DNA of 51,588 nt, taken from Streptomyces yangpuensis (lineage in GTDB: Bacteria > Actinomycetota > Actinomycetes > Streptomycetales > Streptomycetaceae). The translations under genes were made by a program, and so were the position numbers. The stretch covers positions 1,965,144 to 2,016,731 of the forward strand of contig NZ_LBMK01000002.1 of NCBI RefSeq assembly GCF_001005295.1. The letters run 5' to 3'. The notes under the pieces are model-generated. The model made no database searches, was not told where the DNA came from, and saw only the letters and a list, made by a program, of their open reading frames with translations. Shown in pieces: positions 34,186-42,530 of the stretch. Position 1 is the stretch's first letter, and each line of letters starts with the position of its first letter.

Positions 34186-34449
34186 ATGAGGAGACGTCAC
34201 GCGCGGAGGCCGGGGGAGCGGCTGTCCGGCCCCCTGCCCTGGGAGACCCTCGCGAACGACGGTTCCGGATCCGGCGACGACGACGTGCCGTCCAACGCCG
34301 GCACCGCGGGCGCCCGCGAGGCGTGCGCGCACCTTTCCGAGGATCCGGGCGAAGTGGGCCCGGGCACCCGCGTCGTCGGCCACGGCCGGCTCGCGATCAC
34401 CGCACCGGGTGTGGGCCATGGAGCCTTCCCCGGCACGATCCGCCTCTGA
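34186..34449 (+). CDS. Possible small hypothetical protein
   Basis: 87 residues in a frame with reasonable third-position GC, starting ATG 34186 (or TTG 34171). The product is acidic in the middle (S-G-S-G-D-D-D-V-P-S) and has no recognised family; the opposite strand in the same place also gives a plausible-looking frame, so strand choice is insecure. No ribosome binding site. Treat as doubtful. Confidence 0.25.
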   Translation: MRRRHARRPGERLSGPLPWETLANDGSGSGDDDVPSNAGTAGAREACAHLSEDPGEVGPGTRVVGHGRLAITAPGVGHGAFPGTIRL

Positions 34450-34510
34450 CTCCGCCTCCGCCTCTGACGTGCGGACGCCGGCCCGCGCGGCGGCAGCTTC
34501 CCGTGCCGGG

Positions 34511-34894
34511 TCAGCTCAGCCGGAGCGCCGTCGTGATGGTCTTGCCGTCGGCGCGGGTGCTGCAGTCGACGTGCTCCGCCAGGCGCTGGATGAGCGGCCA
34601 GCCGTACCCGCCGGGGTGGTCGACCGTCCCCGTACGCGCGACGGGCGGGCGCGGGTTGGCGTCGGCGATGGACAGCCGCAGGACGTCGCCGGCGATGTCG
34701 GCCCGGAAGGCGATGACCCCGTCACCGTGCCGGATCGCGTTGGTGACCAGCTCCGACGTCACGAGCAGTGCGTCCGCCGCGATGACGCTGTCGAGGCTCA
34801 CGCCCGCCATGACCAGCAGTTCACGGACGCGTGCACGGGCCGCGGCCGCGGAGCCGGGCGGGGCCTCGGACGGTGGAGGTGGGTTCATGTTCAT
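34511..34894 (-). CDS. Anti-sigma-factor serine kinase-like ATP-binding protein (HATPase_c_2)
   Basis: About 127 residues. The GHKL fold appears as L-V-T-S-E-L-V-T-N-A-I-R-H-G (N box), L-S-I-A-D-A-N-P (G1 region) and P-G-G-Y-G-W-P-L-I (G2 region), as in RsbW/SpoIIAB relatives. It probably binds a sigma factor or a STAS protein and phosphorylates the latter. Start ATG 34894 with a GGGGG-CAGG box; a second ATG is 6 bp later. Upstream frame extension runs through the 15-bp tandem repeat and is not real. Its partners are likely the STAS proteins at 34986, 38348 and 24371. Confidence 0.9.
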   Translation of the reverse strand: MNMNPPPPSEAPPGSAAAARARVRELLVMAGVSLDSVIAADALLVTSELVTNAIRHGDGVIAFRADIAGDVLRLSIADANPRPPVARTGTVDHPGGYGWPLIQRLAEHVDCSTRADGKTITTALRLS

Positions 34895-34915
34895 CGCCTG
34901 CCCCCGCCTGCACGG

Positions 34916-34960
34916 GTCGTACCGTGACAAGTCATACCGTGACAAGTCATACCGTGACGG
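34916..34960. repeat. Three tandem 15-bp repeats upstream of the anti-sigma gene
   Basis: Three units of GTCRTACCGTGACAA at 34916, 34931 and 34946 (the first with G, the third ending GG), followed by a partial fourth, GTCGTG. They lie 22 bp upstream of the anti-sigma start codon and between it and the STAS gene end, an iteron-like arrangement that fits a regulator binding site read on the face of the helix at 1.5 turns. Confidence 0.7.
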
Positions 34961-34985
34961 GTCGTGCGCGGAAGCGGGACGGCGG

Positions 34986-35333
34986 TCAGCATGTCATCGC
35001 GGTTCCCAGGTTGTCCGCCATGCGGAACGCCGGTGCGGATCCGGTCACTTCGAACAGCCGCCGGACGGCGGTGTGCAGCGGGCCGGCGAGCACGAGCACC
35101 GGCCCCGCGGCCGCGTGGGCCCGCTGTGCGTCGAGCAGCGCGTGCAACACGGAGGAGTCCACGAACGGGGTGCCCGACAGGTCCACCACGGTCCGCGGCA
35201 GACCGCTCGCCGCGGCCCGCGCCAGAGCACGGGCCAGGAAGGGCGCGTTCTCCTCGTCGACTTCGCCGCGCAGGCTGATGACGGTCGCGTCGCGCTCCAT
35301 GGTCGTGGTGACGACCTCTTCCTCTCCGGTCAC
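34986..35333 (-). CDS. STAS-domain anti-anti-sigma factor
   Basis: 115 residues, GTG at 35333 with an AGGAGGA box 7-9 bp upstream. STAS pattern: V-I-S-L-R-G-E-V-D-E-E-N-A and F-V-D-S-S-V-L-H-A-L-L with the phospho-Ser at D-S. It precedes the anti-sigma kinase gene on the same strand with the tandem repeats between them, and is divergent from the PP2C gene at 35572. It likely frees a sigma factor after dephosphorylation by that phosphatase. Confidence 0.88.
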   Translation of the reverse strand: MTGEEEVVTTTMERDATVISLRGEVDEENAPFLARALARAAASGLPRTVVDLSGTPFVDSSVLHALLDAQRAHAAAGPVLVLAGPLHTAVRRLFEVTGSAPAFRMADNLGTAMTC

Positions 35334-35480
35334 CGGGACATCCTCCTACATGGCGCGGCGCCCCGGTGACCGGATACCCGTACGGGCCGGCGGACCGGCC
35401 CTCCGTCACCCTCAGGGGCCGGCCCTCGACACCGTGTCCACCCGTGGCCCGGTTGCACGGTGCACGGTCCATGGAGGATG

Positions 35481-35496
35481 GTTGCCGGAGGGCAAC
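35481..35496. promoter_or_regulatory. GTTGCC-N4-GGCAAC palindrome, second copy of the shared operator
   Basis: Perfect 6-bp arms (GTTGCC GGAG GGCAAC) 76 bp ahead of the PP2C start. Its core TTGCC-N4-GGCAA is the same as at 28345-28358. It sits in the 238-bp divergent gap between the STAS gene and the PP2C-B12-STAS operon. Confidence 0.6.
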
Positions 35497-35571
35497 TGTT
35501 TGTCCCGAGGCCCACCCGACGTGATGAACGCGATGAAGAGGTGAGGGGTCCGCGCAGCGGGCCTTCAACGT

Positions 35572-37230
35572 TTGCTTCCTTCCACCGAGACGACACCGAG
35601 CTCGCCCACCGCGGGCCTGTCGTGGAGTCAGGCCCCCTATCCGGTGCTGGTCGCCGACGCCGACGCCGTCGTGGTCCATGCCAACGAGGCGGCCGGGCTG
35701 CTGTTCCCGGACGCCGGCCCCGGATCGGCGCTGGCGGACGCGGTCCCCGGCTGGCTGGCGTCGGCCCACGCCCGCCACACCGCCACCCTGCCCGCGCAGC
35801 GCCCGCCCGCCGGATCCGGCACCGTCCAGGGACCCGTCGGAGACCGCTCGTACGAGGCGCACCCGACACCTCGTGACGACGGCACGGTCGTGTGGTGGCT
35901 CCTCGACGACACCGACCACCGGCTCGCCCGGGAAGCCCTCTGGGCGGAACGGGAACGCACCGAGTTCCTGGTCCGCTCCTCCAACCTCCTGCTCTCGTCG
36001 CTGAACCTCGACCGGTGCATGGACGTCACGGCGCAGATGGCCGCCGACCACCTCGCCGACGCGGCCCTGGTGATCGCCCCCGCACACGGCCGCGACCTCC
36101 CGATCGTGACGTGCGTCCGCGGCGGCGGCCCGTCGGTGTCCCGCGCCGCCGTCGACCCCGAGGACGTGCCGGGGCTGGCCGAGGCGCTCCAGGGCTTCCC
36201 GCCCGTCCCCTCCCGGTGGCTCGACCCGTCCGCCGCACCGGCCTGGCTGGTGCCCGACGGCCTCGACACCCTGGGGTCGATCGTCATCACACCCCTGCCC
36301 GGGCACGGTGTCCCCGCGGGCGCCCTGGTGCTGCTGCGCGCCGACGGCGCCGCCGCGTTCACCGAGGGCGAGGAGGTGTTCGCCCGGCTGTTCGCCGCCC
36401 GCGCCGGCGCGGCGATGTCGGCCGCCCGCCTCTACGCGGAACAGGCCTCGATCACCGACACCCTGATGCGTGAACTCCTGCCGCCCTCCCTGCACCAGGT
36501 CTCCGGGGTCGAGTACGCCGGCGGCTACCGGCCCTCGAAGGATCACGAGCGGGTCGGCGGCGACTTCTACGACGTGCACCCCGCCGCCGAGGAGGGCGCC
36601 CCCTCCCTCGTCGTCCTCGGAGACGTGTGCGGCAAGGGCCTGGAGGCGGCGGTGATGACCGGCAAGATCCGCAACACCCTGCATGCGCTCCTGCCGATGG
36701 CCGACGACCACCACCGGATGCTCAGCCTGCTCAACACCTCACTCCTGAACTCCGAGAACGCCCGCTTCGCCACCATGGTGCTGGCCTCCGCGGCCCGGGA
36801 CGGGAACACGGTACGGCTGCGCCTCACGAGCGCCGGACACCCCGCCCCGCTGATCCTGCGCTCCGACGGCCGGGTGGAGGAAGCCCCTACGAAGGGCACC
36901 CTCGTCGGCGCGCTTCCCCAGATCACCTCGGAGACGGCCCGTGTGACCCTGGCCCCCGGGGACACATGCGTGTTGTACACCGACGGCATCAGCGAGGCAC
37001 GGGGAGGACCCATGGGCGGTGCGATGTTCGGGGAGGAGCGGCTGCGCCGCGCCCTGTCGCAGTGCGCGGCGATGCCCGCAGAGGCGGTGGTGGAGCACGT
37101 GCAGATGCTCACCGCCCAGTGGGTGGGCACCGGCCGCCACGACGACATGGCCGTCGTGGTGATCTCGGCGCCGCGCACCAACCACCTCAGCGCCGTGGAC
37201 GGCCACACGCGCGGGAGGTTCACCGCGTGA
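35572..37230 (+). CDS. PAS/GAF-PP2C (RsbU-type) phosphatase
   Basis: 552 residues. About 15-120 is PAS-like (Y-P-V-L-V-A-D-A-D-A-V-V-V-H-A-N-E-A), about 140-300 is GAF-like, about 310-535 the SpoIIE phosphatase with complete metal motifs V-G-G-D-F-Y-D-V, L-G-D-V-C-G-K-G and R-H-D-D-M-A-V-V. It should act on the STAS proteins beside it. TTG 35572 is the best in-frame start though its ribosome binding site is poor, so the start may be off by some codons. Its stop overlaps the GTG of the B12-domain gene. Confidence 0.9.
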   Translation: MLPSTETTPSSPTAGLSWSQAPYPVLVADADAVVVHANEAAGLLFPDAGPGSALADAVPGWLASAHARHTATLPAQRPPAGSGTVQGPVGDRSYEAHPTPRDDGTVVWWLLDDTDHRLAREALWAERERTEFLVRSSNLLLSSLNLDRCMDVTAQMAADHLADAALVIAPAHGRDLPIVTCVRGGGPSVSRAAVDPEDVPGLAEALQGFPPVPSRWLDPSAAPAWLVPDGLDTLGSIVITPLPGHGVPAGALVLLRADGAAAFTEGEEVFARLFAARAGAAMSAARLYAEQASITDTLMRELLPPSLHQVSGVEYAGGYRPSKDHERVGGDFYDVHPAAEEGAPSLVVLGDVCGKGLEAAVMTGKIRNTLHALLPMADDHHRMLSLLNTSLLNSENARFATMVLASAARDGNTVRLRLTSAGHPAPLILRSDGRVEEAPTKGTLVGALPQITSETARVTLAPGDTCVLYTDGISEARGGPMGGAMFGEERLRRALSQCAAMPAEAVVEHVQMLTAQWVGTGRHDDMAVVVISAPRTNHLSAVDGHTRGRFTA

Positions 37231-38351
37231 GCCCGTACGACACCACGGCGCCGGCACCCGCACCGGTGGCGGCCCCCGCCGCGGCCCCCGTTGCGGCGCC
37301 GGAGCAACTACGCGCCCAGGTGTGGGAGTCGGTGATGGCCTTCGACGAAGCCGCCACGGTCGGCGCCGTGCTCCGCGCACTGGACGACGGCATGGCGGCG
37401 GAGGACCTTCTGCTCGACGTCATCGCCTCCGTACAGGGACGGGTCGGCCGGGAATGGGCGGCGAACCGCATCACCGTCGCCCAGGAGCACGCCGCGACCG
37501 CCATCAACGACCGCGCCGTCGCCGCCGTCGCCCTGCACCCCTCGGCGCGCACGGCACCGACACGCGGCCGGGTCACGGTGGCCTGCGTCGACGGCGAATG
37601 GCACGCCCTGCCCGCCCGGCTCCTGGCCGAGGTACTGCGCACCCGGGGCTGGCGCGTCGACTACCTCGGCGCGCAGGTGACCGCCCCGCACCTGGTCGCA
37701 CACCTGCACCGCACCGGCCCGGACGCCGTGGCCCTCTCCGGCTCCCTCGCGACCCGGCTGCCCGCAGCCCACGCGACCATCACCGCCTGCCAGGCCGTCG
37801 GGACCCCCGTGATGGTCGGCGGCGCCGCATTCGGACCCGGAGGGCGCTACGCCCGCCTGCTCGGGGCGGACGTCTGGGCCCCCGACGCGCGCGCCGCCGC
37901 CGACGAGCTGGCCCGCAGCCCGCTCCCGCGGCCCCGGCCCGGCCACCAGGCCATCGACGACCTGCCCCACCTCGACGACCAGGAGTACACGCTGGTCGCC
38001 CGCAGCCGTCCGCGACTGGTCCGGGAGGTGCTGCGACGACTGGAGGACGCCCATCCGGCGGTCCGCGCCTACACCGAAGCGCAGCGCGAGCGGACGGCCG
38101 AGGACCTCTCCCACATCGTCGAGTTCCTTGCCGCCGCCCTCTACACCGGTGACGAGGACGTCTTCTGCGGCTTCCTGCAGTGGACCGCCGGAGTCCTGGA
38201 CGCCCGCGGAGTCCCGGCCGGCTCCCTGCTGCCCGCGCTGGAGCTGCTACAGCGGGAACTGGAGGACTTCCCCCGCGCCACCGCCACCCTGCGGGCCGGA
38301 GCCGCCCGCCTGACCCGTACCCCTCTCACCGCTGCCGGGACCGCTGAATGA
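37227..38351 (+). CDS. Cobalamin-binding sensor protein, CarH-like photoreceptor domain without DNA-binding part
   Basis: 374 residues. After a Pro/Ala linker (8-25), residues 30-105 form a helical cap with W77 and E87-H88, the W-x9-EH signature of light-sensing adenosylcobalamin proteins such as CarH. Residues 112-235 are the B12-binding Rossmann domain with V-D-G-E-W-H-A-L-P-A (H126 as candidate lower cobalt ligand), L-S-G-S-L-A and V-G-G-A-A-F-G-P. Residues 270-365 are an extra helical region, with no MerR helix-turn-helix anywhere. It is coupled by GTGA overlap to the PP2C gene and by ATGA to the STAS gene, so it probably tunes sigma-factor partner switching in response to light or cobalamin. 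Light sensing is inferred from the motif only. Confidence 0.85.
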   Translation: MSPYDTTAPAPAPVAAPAAAPVAAPEQLRAQVWESVMAFDEAATVGAVLRALDDGMAAEDLLLDVIASVQGRVGREWAANRITVAQEHAATAINDRAVAAVALHPSARTAPTRGRVTVACVDGEWHALPARLLAEVLRTRGWRVDYLGAQVTAPHLVAHLHRTGPDAVALSGSLATRLPAAHATITACQAVGTPVMVGGAAFGPGGRYARLLGADVWAPDARAAADELARSPLPRPRPGHQAIDDLPHLDDQEYTLVARSRPRLVREVLRRLEDAHPAVRAYTEAQRERTAEDLSHIVEFLAAALYTGDEDVFCGFLQWTAGVLDARGVPAGSLLPALELLQRELEDFPRATATLRAGAARLTRTPLTAAGTAE

Positions 38352-38800
38352 CGAGCCTGCCCTCCACCCCGCTCGGCCTGACGTACTCCGCCTCGCACGA
38401 AGCCGTGCGCGTCGAGCTGACCGGCGACCTCGACCACCTCCACGCCGACCTCCTCGTCGAGGCCGTCGACCGGCTGCTCGCCGCGCATCCCGGGCTCCGG
38501 GACCTGCGGCTGGACTGCGCCAAACTGACCAGCGTCGACTCCAGCGGCCTGTCCGCCCTGCTGATGGTCCGCCGACGCACCGACACGGCGGGCGCCGGAC
38601 TCCACCTCGACGGCCGGACCGTGCAGTTGGACCGCATCCTGGAGATCACCGGCACCCTGGACCACCTCACGGCACCGGGCCCGGGCGCTCAGGCCCTGCG
38701 CCGCACCGGCGGCGGCGCGTGCGGCGGTCCGGCCTGCGGCGGCCCCGCCGAGGACAGCCTTCCCGCAGCTCCCTCCGGCGGCTCGGAGCCGAGTGCCTGA
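38348..38800 (+). CDS. STAS-domain anti-anti-sigma factor
   Basis: 150 residues. STAS fold with V-E-L-T-G-D-L-D-H-L-H-A and S-V-D-S-S-G-L-S-A-L-L, phospho-Ser in D-S-S-G. The last 40 residues are a Gly/Cys/Ala-rich tail with repeated C-G-G-P, not part of the domain. Starts inside the stop of the B12 gene, so it is the third gene of the operon PP2C-B12-STAS and the probable substrate of the phosphatase. Confidence 0.9.
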   Translation: MTSLPSTPLGLTYSASHEAVRVELTGDLDHLHADLLVEAVDRLLAAHPGLRDLRLDCAKLTSVDSSGLSALLMVRRRTDTAGAGLHLDGRTVQLDRILEITGTLDHLTAPGPGAQALRRTGGGACGGPACGGPAEDSLPAAPSGGSEPSA

Positions 38801-39045
38801 GACCGCGTCGGCGAGCGCGGTGTGTGACCATCGCAGGATTCACTCGTTCGACGGCTGGCCGCCGGAAGCCGCCACGTCACCGGGATCACGGTGACCGGAG
38901 CCGTCCGCGCCGACAGCTCCGACCGGACCCTCGCCGCACCCTGGCCCGGCCCGGCCGGCGCCGTGACCCTGACGGGCACCCTCGCCGGCGGCGGAACCGT
39001 CACCGCGCTCGACGGAGCCGGGGGGCGGCCGCGACTGACCGGCCG
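38801..39045 (+). other. Gap with a coding-like plus-strand fragment
   Basis: From about 38880 to 39050 a plus frame has very strong third-position G/C and reads like a beta-rich protein piece (AVTLTGTLAGGGTVTAL, then G-R-Y-H) that runs into the antisense of the DUF2804 gene. No start or ribosome binding site is convincing; it may be a remnant. No family recognised. Confidence 0.25.
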
Positions 39046-40095
39046 CTACCACCGCATGCGGACGTTCTCCGCCCAGCCCAACAGGCCGTCGACCGCGATC
39101 CGCCGGCCCCCGTCCTCGCGGACGGTTCCGGCGTAGTGGCCGAAGCACTGGTCGGTGCGGTTGCCGACCGGCCCGGCGTCCGTGCGGACCCGCCGTACGT
39201 GGAACGGTGTGAACCGCAGGTCCACCTGCCCGGCCCCGCCGTCGTGGACGGTCCACGACGCCAGGGGGTCCTCGGGCGCGAAATGCCAGTCGAGCTCCGT
39301 GCCGATCTTGGTGAGCCGGCCGTCGACGCACAGCGCGTTCTCCGTCGAGCCCGTGCCCCGGGTCCACTCGCCGCCGAGCTGGATGCCGACCGTGTGTCCG
39401 TCCGTACGGCCGGAAGCGGCACCCCAGTTCCAGCGCACGTGCCGGGGCCACCGCCCGCGCCCGTGGTCCAGTACTGCCCAGGCCCCGTCCCCGAACGGCA
39501 GGACGTCGGCCCCGACAGTGACGGTGCCCGTCGCGGGGCGCGCCGTGTGCTTGGAGGTGTACTGGAAACGGCGGTCGCTCCACGGGACGACCACCGAAAG
39601 GGTCTCGTGCCCGTCGGGCAGTGCGGCGAACAGATCGACCTCGACGGGTACCCGGCCGGGCCCGAGGCAGCGCGCCGCCAGCCGCGTGCCGCCCGGCTCT
39701 TCGGCGATCCTGATGCGGACCTGGCCGCGGACGGGCCGCTCGGGCCCCACCACGAGGGGCCGCGTCCCCGCGGAGCCGGCGATGGTGTCGGGCAGGCGCA
39801 CGCCGCGGCCGCCGGGGACGATGGCGGTCCGCTCGAACTCCCGCCGTCGGCCGGGCCCGAACTCCAGCACGTAGACGGAGTTCAGCGCCAGGTAGTCGAG
39901 GTCGCTGACGGTGAGGGCGACCAGGTGGGTCGGCGTCGTCACGCACCAGTACTCCCACCGTTTGGTACGGCCCCAGCCCGGGATGGCCGAGCGGTGCAGA
40001 GGCCGGCGCGACCAGCCGATCGCGGCGGGATCGAGCCTGCCGTCGGGGAGGCACAGGCCGACGGGACGGATTATCTCACGTTCGTACGTGGCCAT
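39046..40095 (-). CDS. DUF2804-family protein
   Basis: 349 residues. The run of Trp/Arg/His-rich strands, with W-E-Y-W-C-V-T-T-P, Y-V-L-E-F-G-P-G, Y-T-S-K-H-T-A-R-P and W-N-W-G-A-A-S-G near the middle, matches DUF2804 proteins (about 330-360 residues). They may be related to beta-barrel lipid or retinol-like hydrolase folds, but the function is not established. ATG 40095. It lies downstream of the S8 protease on the same strand, with a hairpin terminator between, so it has its own promoter. Confidence 0.85.
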   Translation of the reverse strand: MATYEREIIRPVGLCLPDGRLDPAAIGWSRRPLHRSAIPGWGRTKRWEYWCVTTPTHLVALTVSDLDYLALNSVYVLEFGPGRRREFERTAIVPGGRGVRLPDTIAGSAGTRPLVVGPERPVRGQVRIRIAEEPGGTRLAARCLGPGRVPVEVDLFAALPDGHETLSVVVPWSDRRFQYTSKHTARPATGTVTVGADVLPFGDGAWAVLDHGRGRWPRHVRWNWGAASGRTDGHTVGIQLGGEWTRGTGSTENALCVDGRLTKIGTELDWHFAPEDPLASWTVHDGGAGQVDLRFTPFHVRRVRTDAGPVGNRTDQCFGHYAGTVREDGGRRIAVDGLLGWAENVRMRW

Positions 40096-40154
40096 GCGCG
40101 GACCCTACGCGGCCGCGCGAGCGGTGGTCGAGGGGGCCGCGTCCGCGGACGTGC

Positions 40155-40185
40155 GGCGGGGGCGACCGCTGTGGTCGCCCCCGCC
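40155..40185 (-). terminator. 13-bp perfect hairpin after the S8 protease gene
   Basis: GGCGGGGGCGACC pairs with GGTCGCCCCCGCC around a GCTGT loop, about 85 bp past the protease stop on the minus strand. Confidence 0.7.
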
Positions 40186-40267
40186 TGTTCATCACTGCTC
40201 AGACGTCACGCGCCGTTCGCTGCGCGCAAATCCCTGCGGGCAGGTCCTTGCGGGCAGGTCCCTGTGA

Positions 40268-41839
40268 TCAGAACTGCAGCGCCCAGGAGTCGATCTTTCC
40301 GGTGTCGAGGTTGGCGTTGTCGTTCACCCGGAGCTTCCACACGCCGTTGGCGACCTCGGAGGAGGCGTTGACGGTGACGGTCTTGATGATGTTGTCCGCG
40401 CTGCCGCCGGAGCGGTTGTGCAGGTTGTACAGGGTGCCGTCGGGAGCGACCAGGTCGACCTTGAGGTCACCGATGTAGGTGTGCTTGATGTCGATCGCGA
40501 CGCTCAGCGCCGCCGGGGCGTTGCCGGTGACCCCGCTGACGGTGACGGGCGATTCGACGGTCGCGTTGTCGCTGATCGCGTAGTCGGCGGTGTTCTCGAA
40601 GCGCTTGCCCGGCGGGACGGTGCCACCCTCACCGACGTTGAGCAGCAGGTTCGGGGAGCCCGTACCGGGGCTGGTCACCACGTTCGGGGTCGCGGCGCCC
40701 ACCAGGGCGTCACGGACCTGCGCCGGGGTGCTGGAGGTGTTCTGCGACAGGTAGAGCGCCGCCGCCCCGACCACGTGCGGCGTGGCCATCGAGGTGCCGG
40801 AGATGGTGTTGGTGGAGGAGTCCCCGGTGGCCCACGCGGAGGTGATGGAGGAGCCCGGCGCGAAGAGGTCCAGGACGCTGCCGTAGTTGGAGTAGCTCGC
40901 CTTGGCGTCGGTGTTCGTGGTGGCGCCGACGGTGATGGCCTCGGCGACGCGGGCCGGGGACTTGGTGGAGGCGTTGGTGGACTCGTTGCCCGCCGCGACG
41001 CCGTAGGTGATGCCGGAGGCTATGGAGTTGCGGACGGCCGTGTCGAGCGCGGAGTCGGCGCCGCCGCCGAGCGACATGTTGGCGACGGCCGGCTTGACGG
41101 CGTTGCGGGTCACCCAGTCGATGCCCGCGACGACCTGGGCGGTCGTGCCGGAGCCGTTGTTGTCGAGGACGCGGACGCCGACGATCTTGGCCTTCTTGGC
41201 CACGCCGTAGGCCCCGCCCGCGACGGTACCGGCGACGTGCGTGCCGTGGCCGTGACCGTCCTGGGCGGTGTTGTCGTTGTCGATGGCGTCGAAGCCGTAG
41301 GAGGCACGGCCGCCGAAGTCCTGGTGCGTGATGCGCACGCCGGTGTCGATGATGTACGCGGTGACGCCCTCGCCGGCTTTGTCCGGGTAGGTGTAGCTCT
41401 GATTCAGCGGCAGGGCCCGCTGGTCGATCCGGTCCAGGCCCCAGGACGGCGGGTTCGGCTGGGTGGCGTCCACGGTGAAGACGCGGTCCTGCACGACCGA
41501 CTGGACGGCGGGGTCGGCGGCGAGCCTCCTGGCCTGCGCCTCGGAGACCTTCACGGAGTAGCCGTTGAGGGCCGAGCTGTAGGTCCGGTCAATCGTCGCG
41601 CCGTACCGCTTCGCCACGGCCTTGCCGCTGTCCGCGGTGGAGCGGGCGGCGGAGTCCTTCAGGGTCACGATGTAGCTGCCGGAGATGGTTCCCGCGGCGC
41701 CGGCGTTCTCGATGACGCCCTGCGCGCCGCTGTCGGCGGCGGAGGCGGGCAGGGCGGCGGCCGCGCCGAGCGCGAGGGCCACGACGGCGGTCGCGCTGAT
41801 GCCGGCGAGCTTCCGGCGGGTGTGACGCATCACGGACAT
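40268..41839 (-). CDS. Secreted S8 subtilisin-type protease with P domain
   Basis: 523 residues. Signal peptide 1-34 (Arg-rich start, cleavage near P-A-S-A-A), I9-type propeptide to about residue 125, then the S8A catalytic domain with Asp165 (Y-I-I-D-T-G-V), His201 (G-H-G-T-H-V-A-G-T) and Ser350 (S-G-T-S-M-A-T-P-H). Oxyanion Asn is in A-A-G-N-E-S. From about 408 a P domain (K-R-F-E-N-T-A-D-Y and [14 protein letters not shown]) caps the enzyme. This is a typical abundant Streptomyces extracellular protease. ATG 41839 has a strong AAGGAGG box at 9 bp. No inhibitor gene nearby. Confidence 0.95.
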   Translation of the reverse strand: MSVMRHTRRKLAGISATAVVALALGAAAALPASAADSGAQGVIENAGAAGTISGSYIVTLKDSAARSTADSGKAVAKRYGATIDRTYSSALNGYSVKVSEAQARRLAADPAVQSVVQDRVFTVDATQPNPPSWGLDRIDQRALPLNQSYTYPDKAGEGVTAYIIDTGVRITHQDFGGRASYGFDAIDNDNTAQDGHGHGTHVAGTVAGGAYGVAKKAKIVGVRVLDNNGSGTTAQVVAGIDWVTRNAVKPAVANMSLGGGADSALDTAVRNSIASGITYGVAAGNESTNASTKSPARVAEAITVGATTNTDAKASYSNYGSVLDLFAPGSSITSAWATGDSSTNTISGTSMATPHVVGAAALYLSQNTSSTPAQVRDALVGAATPNVVTSPGTGSPNLLLNVGEGGTVPPGKRFENTADYAISDNATVESPVTVSGVTGNAPAALSVAIDIKHTYIGDLKVDLVAPDGTLYNLHNRSGGSADNIIKTVTVNASSEVANGVWKLRVNDNANLDTGKIDSWALQF

Positions 41840-42530
41840 GTGGGGGGTCCTCCTTGTGGGCGGTGCACTTCGGGGATGGAGCGGAGGCGACGGCCGACGC
41901 GAACCGCCGGCATGTGCGGCCATGCGTGCTCTATGGCCGGTACATGACAACCCGTCAACTCGCCTTCGCCTCCGAAAGGTTGACCCACCCCCGGCCCGCC
42001 CACAAGAGGCCGGCGGGCGCGTAACATCCTTGCCATGCTCCGGCCATGATTCGGCAAAGACGCGCCGCACATGACGCGGGCACGGCCGGCGTGCCGGGCG
42101 AAGGGGCGTATACGAGCCGAACGCGTCCCCGTACTGCTGATGCGGCCCGGACGGCGGTGGTGGTGCCGGGGCTCGGTTTCAGGCCGGGGACGGGTGTGAC
42201 GCCCGCCCGGGTCGGCGCGGAAGCCCTCCTGTGGCGGCGGGCCTCGTAGCGGCCGCTGCCTGCGGCCTCCCGGACGCGGCTGGCGGAGGAGCGCACTCCG
42301 CAGATCCGGCGGGAGCGACGGGTTCACGCCACGCGGACGCGCCCTGCCGAGCGTCCCGGCCGTACGGGACGGGATCGGATCACGGCTGCCGAGTCCGCTG
42401 GGCGGACGGGTCCGGCACCCGGTCGGGAGGCGGGGGAGCGGCACGGAGCCGCCGGGGATCGCCTACCGAGGTGCCAGGGCGCCGAGTTGTGAAATTTTCG
42501 TGAGCGGGAGGGTCGCGCCGGGGCGCGGTT
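41840..42530. other. Long gap upstream of the protease gene
   Basis: 691 bp. The first 200 bp, read on the minus strand, should hold the protease promoter. Beyond that, short frames on both strands are Arg/Ala-rich with no family pattern, including one on the plus strand from ATG 42046 to 42249 that I do not trust. A small A/T patch at 42488-42500 lies after the transferase stop. No gene called. Confidence 0.4.

Noticed and set aside
34916..34960. Possible CRISPR array
   Set aside because: Units are contiguous 15-mers with no spacers; no cas genes in the window.
34831..35544. Plus-strand frame opposite the STAS gene
   Set aside because: Serine/arginine-rich shadow; the minus strand has a full STAS domain and a good ribosome binding site.
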